DNA of 64,000 bases from Nitratireductor sp. B36 (lineage in GTDB: Bacteria; Pseudomonadota; Alphaproteobacteria; Rhizobiales; Rhizobiaceae): contig NZ_JACKZY010000004.1 of NCBI RefSeq assembly GCF_020833685.1, positions 124,001-188,000 of the forward strand. Direction: 5' to 3'. Under the pieces are notes generated by a model. It had not been told where the DNA came from. It made no database searches and saw only the letters and a program-made list of their open reading frames with translations. Of this stretch, positions 26,074-35,629 are shown piece by piece (position 1 is the first letter of the stretch; each line of letters starts with the position of its first letter). The translations under genes were made by a program, and so were the position numbers.

Positions 26074-29000
26074 TTACACCTCCGTTGTGACCATGCGCAG
26101 GCCGCTCAGATACGGGCGCGCCGCCGGCGTGCCGGTCAGCGTGATCCGCGTCTTCGCGTCCTGCGGCGCATAAGGGGTTCGTTGATAGGTCTGCTCCACC
26201 ACGCCGTCGCCAAGAGGGCGCGCACTGGAGACAGAGGCCGCTACGAAGTCACCGGGTTCTCCGATCTCCACGGTCACCGTGGAGCCGGTAGGCAGGAACG
26301 CATCGAACGTCACCGACGTTCGGTCGGCTCCGTCAGCCTCGACCACGCGGCTTTCATAGTTGGCCGAGGTCTGCAGCTCTCCTTCGATTAGCTGCACGTC
26401 TGGGAAGAGAAACGGTGTCGTCACTTCGGTTCCCGTCAACACGGCCGCCACCTGGATGGTTTCATTCTCGATGAACTCGTCCAGGCGAATGCGCTGTCCT
26501 GGCGTTGCAGTGATCACCTCCCCATTGGGGCGCGTCAGGCGGATGGTGACATCCGCTTGGTTGTCTGGATACTCGACCCCGGCACTTACGATGATGTCGG
26601 ACATCTTCGTCGCCGTGAACGCGCCAACCGGCACTGTTTTCTCTACAGGATTGAACCGCGCTGCGAGCAACTGGAACCACAGGTCCGTCTCGTTGTGGGG
26701 TGTCCATGTCGAAGCGTTCGAGGAAGAGAGCAAAGCGCCGACAACGAAGGGCTGTTCGGTTACAACCTCGCCGCTTTGATCGATGCGCCCAACACTGGCT
26801 ACTGCAAGTGAATGCTCAGGGTCGTCTGTCAACACAACGAACGCAAACTCGCGACCCCGCTCGAGAAAAACTGGAACGGAGAAGGAGGCAGTGAAAATCT
26901 CGCCTTCTTCGATGTCCGTGCCGGGCACGAATGCCTCTGCCAACACGATCCGGTTGGGAATGCCCACATCTGTCTGACGGAGCTGGACCAGTATTGCGTT
27001 CGTAGCAGACCCCTTCTTTGCACACCTCAGGCGGACACCCGTGATGCAGCGGTCATTTGCGAGCGTGAATGTCTGAGCGAGCGGGTCGTTGCTGCCGTTG
27101 TCGCGCTGGTTTGGATCGACAGAACGGTCCCAGCCAATCGTAGCAGTGGTATTGTTGATCACCTGCGGTGGATTGATCGGCTGCGGCATGTCCGCTGTTG
27201 TCGTGCCAAGGGTGGAAACCAGGCGCCATTCCTCAACGGTGATCGTGCCCCGGCCGACATAGGTCGTTGATGCCCGCGTGCCAGCGCTCCCGAAGAACCG
27301 GACGAGCTTCGCGCCTGCGGGAATGTCTGCTGGAATGTCGAAGCTCCCGGTGACAACGCCATCAGCATCGGCAGGCGTGTGGCCCGTCAATGCGATCTCG
27401 ACATCATCGAATGTCGCGCGCTCGATGACTTCGTCTTGGATGAACCCTTCCAGCCTGAAGTTGACGGCTCTTTGCCTGATCATGCCGGCCGGGCGCGTGG
27501 TCGTTCGGACAAGCTCCACTTCCTGTTCGAGCGAAACGCCTGTGATGGCCTCGCCCTCTGCGGCCTCAAACGCCTGGGACTGCGGGGACGTCCATTGAGT
27601 TTCCGTTTCGGTCCAAATGTCCGACGATGGCTCAAGGGTAGCGCGACCCGGCATCGGCGTGAACGTCGCATAAGGGTTGATATTCATCCCGTGCGTGTGG
27701 CGGAGCTGCGAGATGATCGCTTCATTGGTGAAGTCCAGGTGCTGGACGGAGATCAAGGCGGGAAACTCATGGACCTGGGCAAGAACCGGCAAGCGAAGAC
27801 GCCCGCCAAAGCTCGCAGCTGTCTGTGCTACACCCTGATCGCGCATGTCGTCGTCGAGGAACGGATCAACGAAGACACCACGTTTGGCGGAAACCTCACG
27901 AGCCGTCACGTCTGCTTTCAGGCGCTCCTGCGCTACCAGATCATAGATGTCGAGCAACGCCCGCTTCATGGCGTTGATCTCGCTATAGGGGACGTTGCGA
28001 ACCGCCGACTGGACGATGGTCGGTGCGATGCCCCAGCGATTGATTACGCGCGCCAGTTCCAGGTGCGTCGAAGGGATGATCGCGGAACGGGGACGGGAGA
28101 GCGCGGAATTGCCTTTGACATAGGTGAGCAAACCCGACTGATCCATTGCGATCACGTCAATGCGCGGCAGCTTGTAAGTGTAATCGACCAGCGCGTTGGT
28201 GCCCTGTGTCGCGCCGGTGACTGTCACGGTGTCGCGGGTCACGAGGTCGGGAGCGACGTTCTGGTAGTAGCGATATTTGACAGTGTAGGATGAACCGGGG
28301 TTTGGCTCGGCACCGCCTGGCGACCAGTCGATCTCTCCAGCGGACAGCAGCCAGTCTGCCGGAGAGGTGTAGGTCGTGCCGCCCTGTTTGATTTCAAGAA
28401 CGCTCTCGACCGAAGCGTTAGTCAGGGCGTCTGAAGCCCCGGAAAATGCACCGTGAACCACCGTTTCCGTCGTCTCCACGATGATGGTGATTTTCGAGAC
28501 ATCTGCGATGGGCGAACGCGAGAGCGTGAATGTCTGTGTGCCGCCGCTTGGCTCGGTGAATGCATGCGGCTCGGCCGAGACCTCGCGCAGGTCAGGTTCT
28601 TCAGGCACACGAAGTCGCAGGCTTTGAGAACGCGGCAAGCGTCGGCCACCCACATAGGCGACACCTTCCGAAACAGTGAAGACCTGTTCGCCCTCTCCGT
28701 TAAGACCGAGTGCACCGACCTCGCAGCCGGAGAAAACATAGGCGCCATTGCTTTCCGAACTGTACGCAGCGAGCGCCTGGTAGATTTCCGAATATTCGGT
28801 GTTGGTCTCGTTGGTGATGATGGTGCCGTCTTGCATGTTGAAGACGGAAACCAGAGGAGCGCTCTCTCCATCCACCGACGTTCCCCAAAATGCATCGAAG
28901 CGGATCCGCGCTGCGCCGGGTTCCACGTAGGACTCACTGCCCTGCAGGTGACCTTTGAGGCCAGGGTCTTCGACATCGGTGACCACGCTTTCCGTAAGGC

Positions 29001-29346
29001 GAATGCCGATCATCACGGTCCCGGTGGCGGGCAGTTCAAACTGCGCGGCTTCGACATCGTGAACGAGACCGCCGACATAGATCGCGCATTCGGGCAGACG
29101 CACAGTCACGCTGATTTCGCCCTCACCTACGGGGGTGACGACCGGATCGTCACCACGCACAATGCGACCATCCTGAAGGATGTATTCGGCGACACGGCGC
29201 AGCTTGTCATCAGCCTGCGATTGCATTTCGTTGAGTTCGGCCGATTGCAGATATCGCTGCTCATCGGGGAACGCGACCGCGAAGTGCTTTGTGCTTCTGT
29301 CGAAGCGGTCAGTGTATCCGGGGCGCTTGATCAAGCTCTGAGTCAT
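26074..29346 (-). CDS. DUF4815 structural protein (large tail/baseplate component)
   Basis: 1,090 residues. N-terminus TDRFDRSTKHFAVAFP is the mark of DUF4815, a family of long virion proteins in phages of Alphaproteobacteria. The rest is beta-rich with many Thr/Val strands and no catalytic motif that I can see. Its place between collar and fibre genes suggests a baseplate-to-fibre structural part. One base or so separates it from the fibre gene. Confidence 0.75.
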   Translation of the reverse strand: MTQSLIKRPGYTDRFDRSTKHFAVAFPDEQRYLQSAELNEMQSQADDKLRRVAEYILQDGRIVRGDDPVVTPVGEGEISVTVRLPECAIYVGGLVHDVEAAQFELPATGTVMIGIRLTESVVTDVEDPGLKGHLQGSESYVEPGAARIRFDAFWGTSVDGESAPLVSVFNMQDGTIITNETNTEYSEIYQALAAYSSESNGAYVFSGCEVGALGLNGEGEQVFTVSEGVAYVGGRRLPRSQSLRLRVPEEPDLREVSAEPHAFTEPSGGTQTFTLSRSPIADVSKITIIVETTETVVHGAFSGASDALTNASVESVLEIKQGGTTYTSPADWLLSAGEIDWSPGGAEPNPGSSYTVKYRYYQNVAPDLVTRDTVTVTGATQGTNALVDYTYKLPRIDVIAMDQSGLLTYVKGNSALSRPRSAIIPSTHLELARVINRWGIAPTIVQSAVRNVPYSEINAMKRALLDIYDLVAQERLKADVTAREVSAKRGVFVDPFLDDDMRDQGVAQTAASFGGRLRLPVLAQVHEFPALISVQHLDFTNEAIISQLRHTHGMNINPYATFTPMPGRATLEPSSDIWTETETQWTSPQSQAFEAAEGEAITGVSLEQEVELVRTTTRPAGMIRQRAVNFRLEGFIQDEVIERATFDDVEIALTGHTPADADGVVTGSFDIPADIPAGAKLVRFFGSAGTRASTTYVGRGTITVEEWRLVSTLGTTTADMPQPINPPQVINNTTATIGWDRSVDPNQRDNGSNDPLAQTFTLANDRCITGVRLRCAKKGSATNAILVQLRQTDVGIPNRIVLAEAFVPGTDIEEGEIFTASFSVPVFLERGREFAFVVLTDDPEHSLAVASVGRIDQSGEVVTEQPFVVGALLSSSNASTWTPHNETDLWFQLLAARFNPVEKTVPVGAFTATKMSDIIVSAGVEYPDNQADVTIRLTRPNGEVITATPGQRIRLDEFIENETIQVAAVLTGTEVTTPFLFPDVQLIEGELQTSANYESRVVEADGADRTSVTFDAFLPTGSTVTVEIGEPGDFVAASVSSARPLGDGVVEQTYQRTPYAPQDAKTRITLTGTPAARPYLSGLRMVTTEV

Positions 29347-29355
29347 GAGGCGGGC

Positions 29356-29841
29356 CTATAGCGTGATGATGTAGGTGAAGCGCTGCTCAAGCGATCCGTC
29401 CCGGATCACCGAGTTGAACCGATCGACCTGCATGAGCCGGCCATAGTCGACGATGTCCGCATCGGGGATGTACATCTGACCGGCCGGCACGGCCGGGGCG
29501 AGTTCGGTTCCATGGAAAAGGCCGGTTTCGCGCAGGGTGTGGCCATCGCCGTCAGCAAGGTCGAGCTTGAAGTCAAGGAATACGTAGCGCGTCGGTTGTG
29601 CAGAGAACGACCATTTGGAACCGTCCGCCATGGTGATGCCACCGGCCGGATCCTCTGCGGCGAACTGGATGTCGCGAAGGCGCGTGACGCCGACCCGGTC
29701 AACAAGGTTTGTGTCAGTGGGGGAAGGCGGGACAGGTACCGTGTCCCAGGCCACGTCACCTTCTCCCACGCCGAGAAAGAAGGTCTCGCCAAGAAGCAGC
29801 TGTGCAGCTACCTGTCGACCACCGAGTGTCCATATTGCCAT
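29356..29841 (-). CDS. Tail-collar fibre protein (P2 gpH N-terminal domain-like)
   Basis: 161 residues. Matches the phage tail-collar fibre family: AAQLLLGETFFLGVGEGD, then DGDGHTLRETGLFHG. In P2 this domain is the virion-proximal end of the long fibre H; here it is a free-standing protein, so it probably acts as an adaptor for the following proteins. Lies directly after gpI. Confidence 0.75.
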   Translation of the reverse strand: MAIWTLGGRQVAAQLLLGETFFLGVGEGDVAWDTVPVPPSPTDTNLVDRVGVTRLRDIQFAAEDPAGGITMADGSKWSFSAQPTRYVFLDFKLDLADGDGHTLRETGLFHGTELAPAVPAGQMYIPDADIVDYGRLMQVDRFNSVIRDGSLEQRFTYIITL

Positions 29842-29843
29842 AT

Positions 29844-30644
29844 CTAGTACCTCACTTGCACGCGCGGTGTCGGCTGCTCGAAGGGCAACTCGACGAAGGG
29901 CGCATTCTGGAAAGAGATGTTCTTTGTGGTGTCGGCAGGCTGTGTTGAGTAGCTAAGGCTAAGTGAAGAGCGCTGCTCGGTACCGGCGGCCGCGTTGGTG
30001 CGCCGCCGCCGCCAGTGGAACGTGGCCTTCAGGCCGGCCAAGCCGATACCTGTTTCGGCGTCAGTCCTCTCTCCATGGCTCACCCGAAGAGAAAAGACAG
30101 GACCGCCATCATGGATGCGGACGCCCGACCACGAGTTGAGAAGGGCACCGCCGTTCAGCCGCGATCCGTTGAGAAGGAAAGCGCGCTTGTCGAAGCCGGC
30201 CGTGACGCGGGCGAGTTCGGAGCGCAGTGGCTTGGTGGCGCGCGCCACTTCCGTCATCGGTCTGGCGAATGCGGTGGAACGACGCTCGTCCGGAAGATGG
30301 ACCTGGAACCACCACCATTTGAAACGAAGAGGCGACATCTCCTCGATCTCGCCGTCGCAGCCGACCCATCCGAGCGCTCGGTGCATGGCAGAAGGAGTTC
30401 CCCGGCTGCGCTGCCAGAGAATGCCTTCGGAAAGCGCAACACGCAGATCCGGCAGATAGTCGGCAATCTCGGTAAGCCCGTACTCCTCGATCATGTAGGG
30501 CAACAGCGCATCGGTCGGGTTGAATTTGAAACCACGTAGTGCCTCAATGGCAGGAGCGAGCTCCGGCGAGCGATCGAGCGCTTCCGACAACGCGCGTTCG
30601 TACCGCGTCGCGTTGTTTGGTTGAAGGTGGCGGCGCTCGCTCAA
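29844..30644 (-). CDS. Phage tail protein I (baseplate)
   Basis: 266 residues from TTG 30644, which overlaps the J stop (TTGA). P2 gpI family marks are NPTDALLPYMIEEYGL and an ILWQRSRGTPSAMHRAL segment in the N-terminal half. The C-terminal ~100 residues diverge. Baseplate wedge component; order V, W, J, I as in P2. Confidence 0.85.
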   Translation of the reverse strand: MSERRHLQPNNATRYERALSEALDRSPELAPAIEALRGFKFNPTDALLPYMIEEYGLTEIADYLPDLRVALSEGILWQRSRGTPSAMHRALGWVGCDGEIEEMSPLRFKWWWFQVHLPDERRSTAFARPMTEVARATKPLRSELARVTAGFDKRAFLLNGSRLNGGALLNSWSGVRIHDGGPVFSLRVSHGERTDAETGIGLAGLKATFHWRRRRTNAAAGTEQRSSLSLSYSTQPADTTKNISFQNAPFVELPFEQPTPRVQVRY

Positions 30645-31501
30645 TAGTCCCGCCCCATGAATGTCAGATCGATATCACCGAGCGCGATGGCGGTTCCCGG
30701 CGCAGCGACAACCGGGGAGGAGGGAACCTCAATCTCGACCCGTTTGACGCCGGAAACGTGGAGCCGGGCCTCGATCCAAGATGGTTCAAGGTCAAAGCCG
30801 ATACCGGTCTCCCGCTCCCAGGCCGCGCGCAACTCATCGGCAAGTCGATCGAAGGTCGCCATGGGAGCGGAAGGCAGCAGCCAGATGCCCGCTTTCACGG
30901 GAAGGGTCTGCGACACCGCCGACTGCACCACGATCGTGTCATTCAGGAGCCGCACTCGGTCGCTCTGCACTTCGGCGCTCACGGCATCGAGCATTGCCGC
31001 ATCCGGGACACCGCCGGCTTCGCTTGAAAGGACGGCGACATGAATGATCGGCAGGAATACATCGCGGAACACGGCGACATCGCGGATCCGGACGTCCGCG
31101 CGCCTGGCGGCCTGAGCATACCAGAAAGATGAGCCACCAGGCGAGCGCGCCTGAATGGCAAGGCTGGTGCGCAGGCGAAGCGCGTCGTCGCGCTCGTCAG
31201 CAAGCCGGGTCACGTCATAGAACGCGGCCACGTGATCGAGGTCGGAGCCGCTTGAGAAGGCAACGAGATTGGCCTTCGCCGCGTCATTGATTGCAGCCCG
31301 GAGAAGGTTTTCCCTGAAGCTGTTTGTCTCGCCCTGAATAACGGCCGGCTCATAGGCCGTGTTCTCTACATCGAAAGGAATGCCGGCGGCCCGAAATCGC
31401 GCCTTCATGTCCGCCAGCACTTCCGTAAGAATGGCCTCGACATCGAGCGCTTTGATCATCTCGGGTGGTGGTAAGTGCGAAAATGGGTTTGCAGTCGTCA
31501 T
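30641..31501 (-). CDS. Baseplate J-like protein
   Basis: 286 residues. GpJ/gp6-like wedge protein: conserved FRENLLRAAINDAAKANLVAFSSGSDLDHVA near residues 60-95 (cited in part), the LRLRTSLAIQARSPGGS segment, and a C-terminal jelly domain. Stop and start overlaps with neighbours show coupling. Confidence 0.88.
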   Translation of the reverse strand: MTTANPFSHLPPPEMIKALDVEAILTEVLADMKARFRAAGIPFDVENTAYEPAVIQGETNSFRENLLRAAINDAAKANLVAFSSGSDLDHVAAFYDVTRLADERDDALRLRTSLAIQARSPGGSSFWYAQAARRADVRIRDVAVFRDVFLPIIHVAVLSSEAGGVPDAAMLDAVSAEVQSDRVRLLNDTIVVQSAVSQTLPVKAGIWLLPSAPMATFDRLADELRAAWERETGIGFDLEPSWIEARLHVSGVKRVEIEVPSSPVVAAPGTAIALGDIDLTFMGRDY

Positions 31502-31884
31502 GCGATTGCTCCCTGAATGTCGAGCCGCGCCTGCCGATCTTCGCGGATCGAGAAATCGCCGAGATGGCCACGCGGGAAAAAGACGCCGTCAAGCAGGAAG
31601 ACAAATCGGCCGGAGCGGCCGGCTTCGACAAGCTCGACGGTGCGCAGACCGAAGCCGGGTTCGCCGCTGTCGGGATCCGCGAGCGCTTCGGCGATGGCTA
31701 CGTAGACTTTGAAGATCGTGCGCGGGTCGGCATTCTGGTCCTGGAGTTCCGGAACGAGGCAGCCCAAGTGCCGGCGAATGACACGGGACGCGATGCGGGT
31801 GGTCAGGCACTTGCGGATCGACTGGACGCAATGGTCCCAGCCGGTCAGCAGCATGCCCGTCTCCGCATCGGTTCCCGTGCGCAT
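31498..31884 (-). CDS. Baseplate assembly protein W / gp25-like
   Basis: 128 residues. The gp25/W lysozyme-like wedge fold is seen from CLTTRIASRVIRRHLGCLVP and IFKVYVAIAEALADPD. No lysozyme activity is expected in this family. Overlaps the J start by 4 bases. Confidence 0.85.
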   Translation of the reverse strand: MRTGTDAETGMLLTGWDHCVQSIRKCLTTRIASRVIRRHLGCLVPELQDQNADPRTIFKVYVAIAEALADPDSGEPGFGLRTVELVEAGRSGRFVFLLDGVFFPRGHLGDFSIREDRQARLDIQGAIA

Positions 31885-31887
31885 CGA

Positions 31888-32094
31888 TCAGTCCTTCTTA
31901 GTCTTGGAGTTTGAAGTCGCGGCGGGCTTGGCCTCCTGCGACTTCTTCTCGGGCCGGCGCAGTTCGCCGAGGATCAGCGGATAGCGCGCCTGCTCTTCCG
32001 TCAGCTGCAGGGTCTCGCCCGCGCCGGGATTGCGCATGCCAGCGACGAACGCGCCGGCCTTTTCGGTGACTTCAAAGGGCTTTTTATTGCTCAT
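31888..32094 (-). CDS. Small hypothetical phage protein
   Basis: 68 residues. N-terminus MSNKKPFEVTEKAGAFVAGM and a middle LQLTEEQARYPLILGELRRP look folded; the last ~20 residues are Lys/Ser-rich. Similar small proteins occur between V and W in rhizobial phages. Function unknown. A start with good spacing to the preceding gene supports it as real. Confidence 0.6.
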   Translation of the reverse strand: MSNKKPFEVTEKAGAFVAGMRNPGAGETLQLTEEQARYPLILGELRRPEKKSQEAKPAATSNSKTKKD

Positions 32095-32106
32095 TTAAGG
32101 GACCTT

Positions 32107-32634
32107 TCAGTGCGGTGTTGAGGTGTCAGCAGCACCGGGTTCCACGCCGCCATGAACGTGCGTGTCGCCAATGTTGCGCTTGTTGTGGAAAAGGTTTTTG
32201 CTCTTCAGCGTGATGTCGTTTGCGTCGATCTCGACTGCGCCGTTCTTGAAGCGGATCGCGCAATTGCCGTGTGCCAGGACGAACTCCCCGTCTTCGGCGG
32301 GGTTCTTGGCGTCGTCGGTGTAGCCGTCGCGGATGGCGATGGATTGCGGGCCAAGCTCGCCATTGGGAGAAAACAGCCGCAGAGGGTCGCCGACCGCGAC
32401 CGGGAAATGCGAGCCGGTCGAACCGGCCGCTTCCTGAACTTGCACCCATGGCGAAAGGAACGGCTTGCCGGTGCGCCCATCTGGCGGCAACAGCTCCAGG
32501 CGCACGCGGTCACCGTCGATCTCTGCCACCTTTCCGGTCATGTGCGCGGCGGCGTGCCGGCGCTGCAGGTCGTCTATCGCCTTGTAGATATGACGGAACT
32601 CTCCGGCGAGGATCCGCAGGTCGCGCCTATCCAT
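32107..32634 (-). CDS. Baseplate assembly protein V (central spike)
   Basis: 175 residues. The gpV family carries an OB fold (GKVAEIDGDRVRLEL), a beta-helix (FVLAHGNCAIRFKNGAVEI) and an apical iron-binding tip; here the tip motif GDTHVHGG gives the HxH ligands. Forms the membrane-piercing spike at the tail tip. First gene of the V-W-J-I series. Confidence 0.88.
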   Translation of the reverse strand: MDRRDLRILAGEFRHIYKAIDDLQRRHAAAHMTGKVAEIDGDRVRLELLPPDGRTGKPFLSPWVQVQEAAGSTGSHFPVAVGDPLRLFSPNGELGPQSIAIRDGYTDDAKNPAEDGEFVLAHGNCAIRFKNGAVEIDANDITLKSKNLFHNKRNIGDTHVHGGVEPGAADTSTPH

Positions 32635-33160
32635 TCGACCCTCCCGCTTCGGGGATCCAAAGTTCGTCGTTCACATAGAGCTCGGTCAGCAGGTGCTGCT
32701 CGTCATCAAAGATGCCGTCGCCCAGATTGCGCAGACGCTGTGTCCACTCTACGGCTATGATCGCTGCGCCGCGCTTCTTCAGCTTGACGGTGACAAGCGG
32801 CTGGATCTCGACTTTCTCGGGTGCTCCGAGTTTGGTGAGACCCCAAATCTGCGCCGAGTGCAGGAGCACCACGAGCGCCTCGGCGATGGTCCATGCCTGC
32901 GCGTCGCGCTCTCTTCCATCGGTGATAATAAAGGCGGCGCAGGAAAGGTTCGCCTCGACCTCACCACCGGCCTGGTCACTTATACCCGCCTTCAGGACCG
33001 CTATCCGCACGGCCGGTGAAGGGATGATGTTGGTCTCCAGATCATCCAGGTTGAAGCGGCCGAACTGCTCTTCGCATTGGCGCAAGGCTGGCATCGCAGT
33101 CTTCACCGTTGTGACCACGGCGGCGCGGAACGCATTGATGCGGGCGGCAGCGTCGCTCAT
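32627..33160 (-). CDS. Phage tail completion/terminator-like protein (Mu Gp37-type)
   Basis: 177 residues. Character is that of the Gp37/Gp68-type family of Mu-like phages: INAFRAAVVTTVKTAMP, then a mid-part RERDAQAWTIAEALVVLLH. The position between the G-like virion protein and the baseplate fits a tail terminator or connector. Assignment rests on position and weak similarity. Confidence 0.55.
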   Translation of the reverse strand: MSDAAARINAFRAAVVTTVKTAMPALRQCEEQFGRFNLDDLETNIIPSPAVRIAVLKAGISDQAGGEVEANLSCAAFIITDGRERDAQAWTIAEALVVLLHSAQIWGLTKLGAPEKVEIQPLVTVKLKKRGAAIIAVEWTQRLRNLGDGIFDDEQHLLTELYVNDELWIPEAGGSNG

Positions 33161-33636
33161 TGCAGCAGCCTCCCGACCCAGTCTTCTGCGGCCTCGACGA
33201 TGTCACGCTGATTGTCGGCCGACAGACCGAGATATTGCCTCCTCGGCATGGTGACGCGGCTGGTCATCACAAACTTGTTGCCAATCTGGAAGGCCAGCGC
33301 GTCGGCATTCTTGGGCGTGATGACGCCGCCGTCCTGGTGGATCCGCGCATAGATCAGGCCAGTGCCGACAAGCGAAGTGGTCTCTGTTGCTCGATAGTCG
33401 ATCGAGGCCGAAAGAGCGCCGCTTTGGTAGAGGATCGACGTGCCGGCGTGGTTGGGCTTCCAGGCCGAACCGTCCGGAGCTGTCTTCTCTTCCTCAATGC
33501 GGCGGCGGGTTTGCTCCTGGACGAGACGGCCAATGCCCTCCATCAGCTCCAGGCGCGGCGCATCGGCGATGCCTTCGATGGCAAGAATGGCTTCGTCGAG
33601 ACCGTGAGCGGTGACGTCCAGGACGGCATTGCTCAT
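33157..33636 (-). CDS. Phage virion morphogenesis protein (Mu gpG / P2 gpS family)
   Basis: 159 residues. Family features are VQEQTRRRIEEEKTAPDG followed by SAWKPN, and YARIHQDGG, which is the near-universal mark of this family, then MPRRQYLGLSADNQRDI near the end. Takes part in tail completion and head-tail joining. Confidence 0.87.
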   Translation of the reverse strand: MSNAVLDVTAHGLDEAILAIEGIADAPRLELMEGIGRLVQEQTRRRIEEEKTAPDGSAWKPNHAGTSILYQSGALSASIDYRATETTSLVGTGLIYARIHQDGGVITPKNADALAFQIGNKFVMTSRVTMPRRQYLGLSADNQRDIVEAAEDWVGRLLQ

Positions 33637-34052
33637 GGCAGGTTCTTCCGGGAGAAGACGCGCTCATTGGCCGTGAAGGCAGCGCCGCCTGACGATGTGG
33701 TCGGATCGGTGGAGACGGATGGTTCGTCTGCGCCGAGACCGGCTTTGCCGTCCGCTATCCGCTCAAGCATCTTGATCGACTGCTTGTAGCGGTCCTCGAT
33801 CGTGGTGGTCAGCGAGGTGTGCCGGATCGCAAGGTTGTAGACGGCGATGTTGACCGCCGGCATGACAAGCGCGGCGGGATGGCCTTCCAGTGGCGTCTCG
33901 TAGCGCGCAGAGAGGTGAACGTCGATCTCCGCGCTTGCCTGGGTAAGTGCGTTGCCGATCGCTTCGGCCGCATCGACATCGAGCGGCAGAAGATCGATGA
34001 CGAACTGTTCGCCCCAGATCTGTTCGATTTCTGCGCGGGTCGCGTAAGCCAT
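33633..34052 (-). CDS. DUF1320 head-tail connector protein (Mu gp36-like)
   Basis: 139 residues. N-terminus YATRAEIEQIWGEQFV and the helical DAAEAIGNALTQASAEIDVHL are typical of DUF1320 (gp36 of Mu and its relatives). Likely a head-completion protein. Followed by the G-like gene with 4-base overlap. Confidence 0.85.
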   Translation of the reverse strand: MAYATRAEIEQIWGEQFVIDLLPLDVDAAEAIGNALTQASAEIDVHLSARYETPLEGHPAALVMPAVNIAVYNLAIRHTSLTTTIEDRYKQSIKMLERIADGKAGLGADEPSVSTDPTTSSGGAAFTANERVFSRKNLP

Positions 34053-34078
34053 GGATCAACTCGTCTGAAGTGCGGGTT

Positions 34079-34104
34079 GGAGCGGCTACGGCGCCAGCCG
34101 CTCC
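34079..34104. repeat. Perfect 9-bp hairpin in the head operon
   Basis: GGAGCGGCT and AGCCGCTCC enclose 8 bases in the 124-base gap between the gp35-like and gp36-like genes. No T run follows on either strand. Could temper transcription or protect mRNA ends between head and tail genes. Confidence 0.55.
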
Positions 34105-34176
34105 TGCGGTCGATGAGCCCACCGTAAGACGGCTGCAGGCGATGCGCCGGACGCCTGCGGGGCTCTTTCTCGGGAG

Positions 34177-34530
34177 TTATTCGATAGCGCCGAGCGCTCT
34201 GAAGCTGGCGAGCGTGTCTTCACCGATGTCTGCAGGAAGCTCTGTGCCGGCGCTTTCGCCAGGGCCGTAGGTCTTGCCCTTGTATCGAACGAGCTGCTTG
34301 GCGATCGGGCCGGATCGCTTGCCGCTCGCTTTTGCGGGCGGGTTCGGCTGTGGCGCGGGCGTGGTCTGTTCATTCTCGCCGCCGGCGTCATTGGCTGACT
34401 GCCCGCCCGCCTGACCTTCGCCCGGCTCCGGCTGTGCGGTGGGTGTGACCTGATTGTCGGACGTCTCAGCGCCGGCTCTGGCCACTTCGGTCTCCTTGCT
34501 GCTGGTCGAACGGTTTCTGCGGTTGCTCAT
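34177..34530 (-). CDS. Mu gp35-like small head-region protein
   Basis: 117 residues. GGAGG stands 6 bases before the ATG at 34530. The first two thirds are low-complexity (Asn, Gln, Pro, Gly, Ala); the last ~35 residues, with LVRYKGKTYGPGESAGTELP, form a small fold resembling the gp35/HI1506-type family of Mu-like phages. Lies just after the capsid gene. Role unknown. Confidence 0.55.
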   Translation of the reverse strand: MSNRRNRSTSSKETEVARAGAETSDNQVTPTAQPEPGEGQAGGQSANDAGGENEQTTPAPQPNPPAKASGKRSGPIAKQLVRYKGKTYGPGESAGTELPADIGEDTLASFRALGAIE

Positions 34531-34625
34531 CATCTGCCTCCGGGGTTTGCGAAAAGCCTCGTTTGAGGCCATTCGGAAATCCCGGCCGCGCCATCGGCGG
34601 CGCGGCCGGCAAGTGAGTTGGAACG

Positions 34626-35600
34626 TCAGCTCACGGCGTTCTGGATGAGGTAGCCGACATCTTTGGCCACCGTCAGTTCGCGGACACGTTCACCGACGCG
34701 CACGCGTTCGCCGCCTTCAAGGCCGATATCCTTGTCGACCTGCGATCCCGCGATCCGACCGCCATACTCGGCGGTGAAGCCCCATGTGATGACATTGTCG
34801 TTGGATGCGCGCTTCGACGGGTCCAGGTAAAGGAGCTGGATAGACTTGCCCCAGACACGGCTGAGCGAGACTTCCTTGCCCTTTTTGGCAGCGTTGACGA
34901 AGGCCGCTCCGATCAGGACGTTCTCCGGCTCGATCTCGAAAAGGTCGGCGAACTGCGCCTTCGTGATCGCACCGTCTTCCGTGAGCCCGCCTTTCACCGC
35001 TTTGATCAGGCGCGGGTGACGCTTGAGCTTGGACCAGGCCGGCTGCCCCATCACAATATGATTGGGCCGATAGACCAGCGTCTTGTCCATGCCCTCGTCG
35101 ATCACGCCATAGGGGTCGGAGCTGTTGCTTCCGTAGTTGTCGAACTGGTCGGAAGCGGCCAGCGCGATCTTCTTGTCGGCAGCGTAGTTTTCCGGATCCT
35201 GCACCACGGCGGCGGCGCGAATCTCGCGACCGAGTTCGATGAGGTCGGTCAGGCCCTCGGTTGCAGCCGCGCGCGGATCGAACTTCGAACGCTTCTCGGC
35301 ACGGGCACGGGCGGCTTCGCGGATGTCCGAGAACGGGATAGCATCGTCCAGGCCATAGTCTCTGACGGATGCATCCTTCTCGGTGGCCGTGAACTCAACC
35401 TGATTGACGCGACCCTTACGGCCGACCTCGGTTTCCGGAACGGTGAACCGCTCGCCGAGCGGGAACTCCGTCCACTTGAAGCTCTCCGAAAGGACCGGAA
35501 GCGGCGGCAGTGCGCGGCGGCCGATAAGCGTGTGCGCAGGGTTGCGATAGCCAATGGCGATCGCCGTCAGGGTGGGGTCTGTGGGAAATGGGCGGTTCAT
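34626..35600 (-). CDS. Major capsid protein
   Basis: 324 residues. The family of coat proteins in BcepMu-like transposable phages: PTLTAIAIGYRNPAHTLIGRR at the start, ASVRDYGLDDAIPFSD, and a C-terminal LQ-type P-loop region with WGFTAEYGGRIAG. The position after protease/scaffold and decoration protein, and the size, support the major head subunit. No cleavage site could be assigned. Confidence 0.85.
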   Translation of the reverse strand: MNRPFPTDPTLTAIAIGYRNPAHTLIGRRALPPLPVLSESFKWTEFPLGERFTVPETEVGRKGRVNQVEFTATEKDASVRDYGLDDAIPFSDIREAARARAEKRSKFDPRAAATEGLTDLIELGREIRAAAVVQDPENYAADKKIALAASDQFDNYGSNSSDPYGVIDEGMDKTLVYRPNHIVMGQPAWSKLKRHPRLIKAVKGGLTEDGAITKAQFADLFEIEPENVLIGAAFVNAAKKGKEVSLSRVWGKSIQLLYLDPSKRASNDNVITWGFTAEYGGRIAGSQVDKDIGLEGGERVRVGERVRELTVAKDVGYLIQNAVS

Positions 35601-35629
35601 GTGTGAGTGTCCTCGTTGAGAATGCTGGC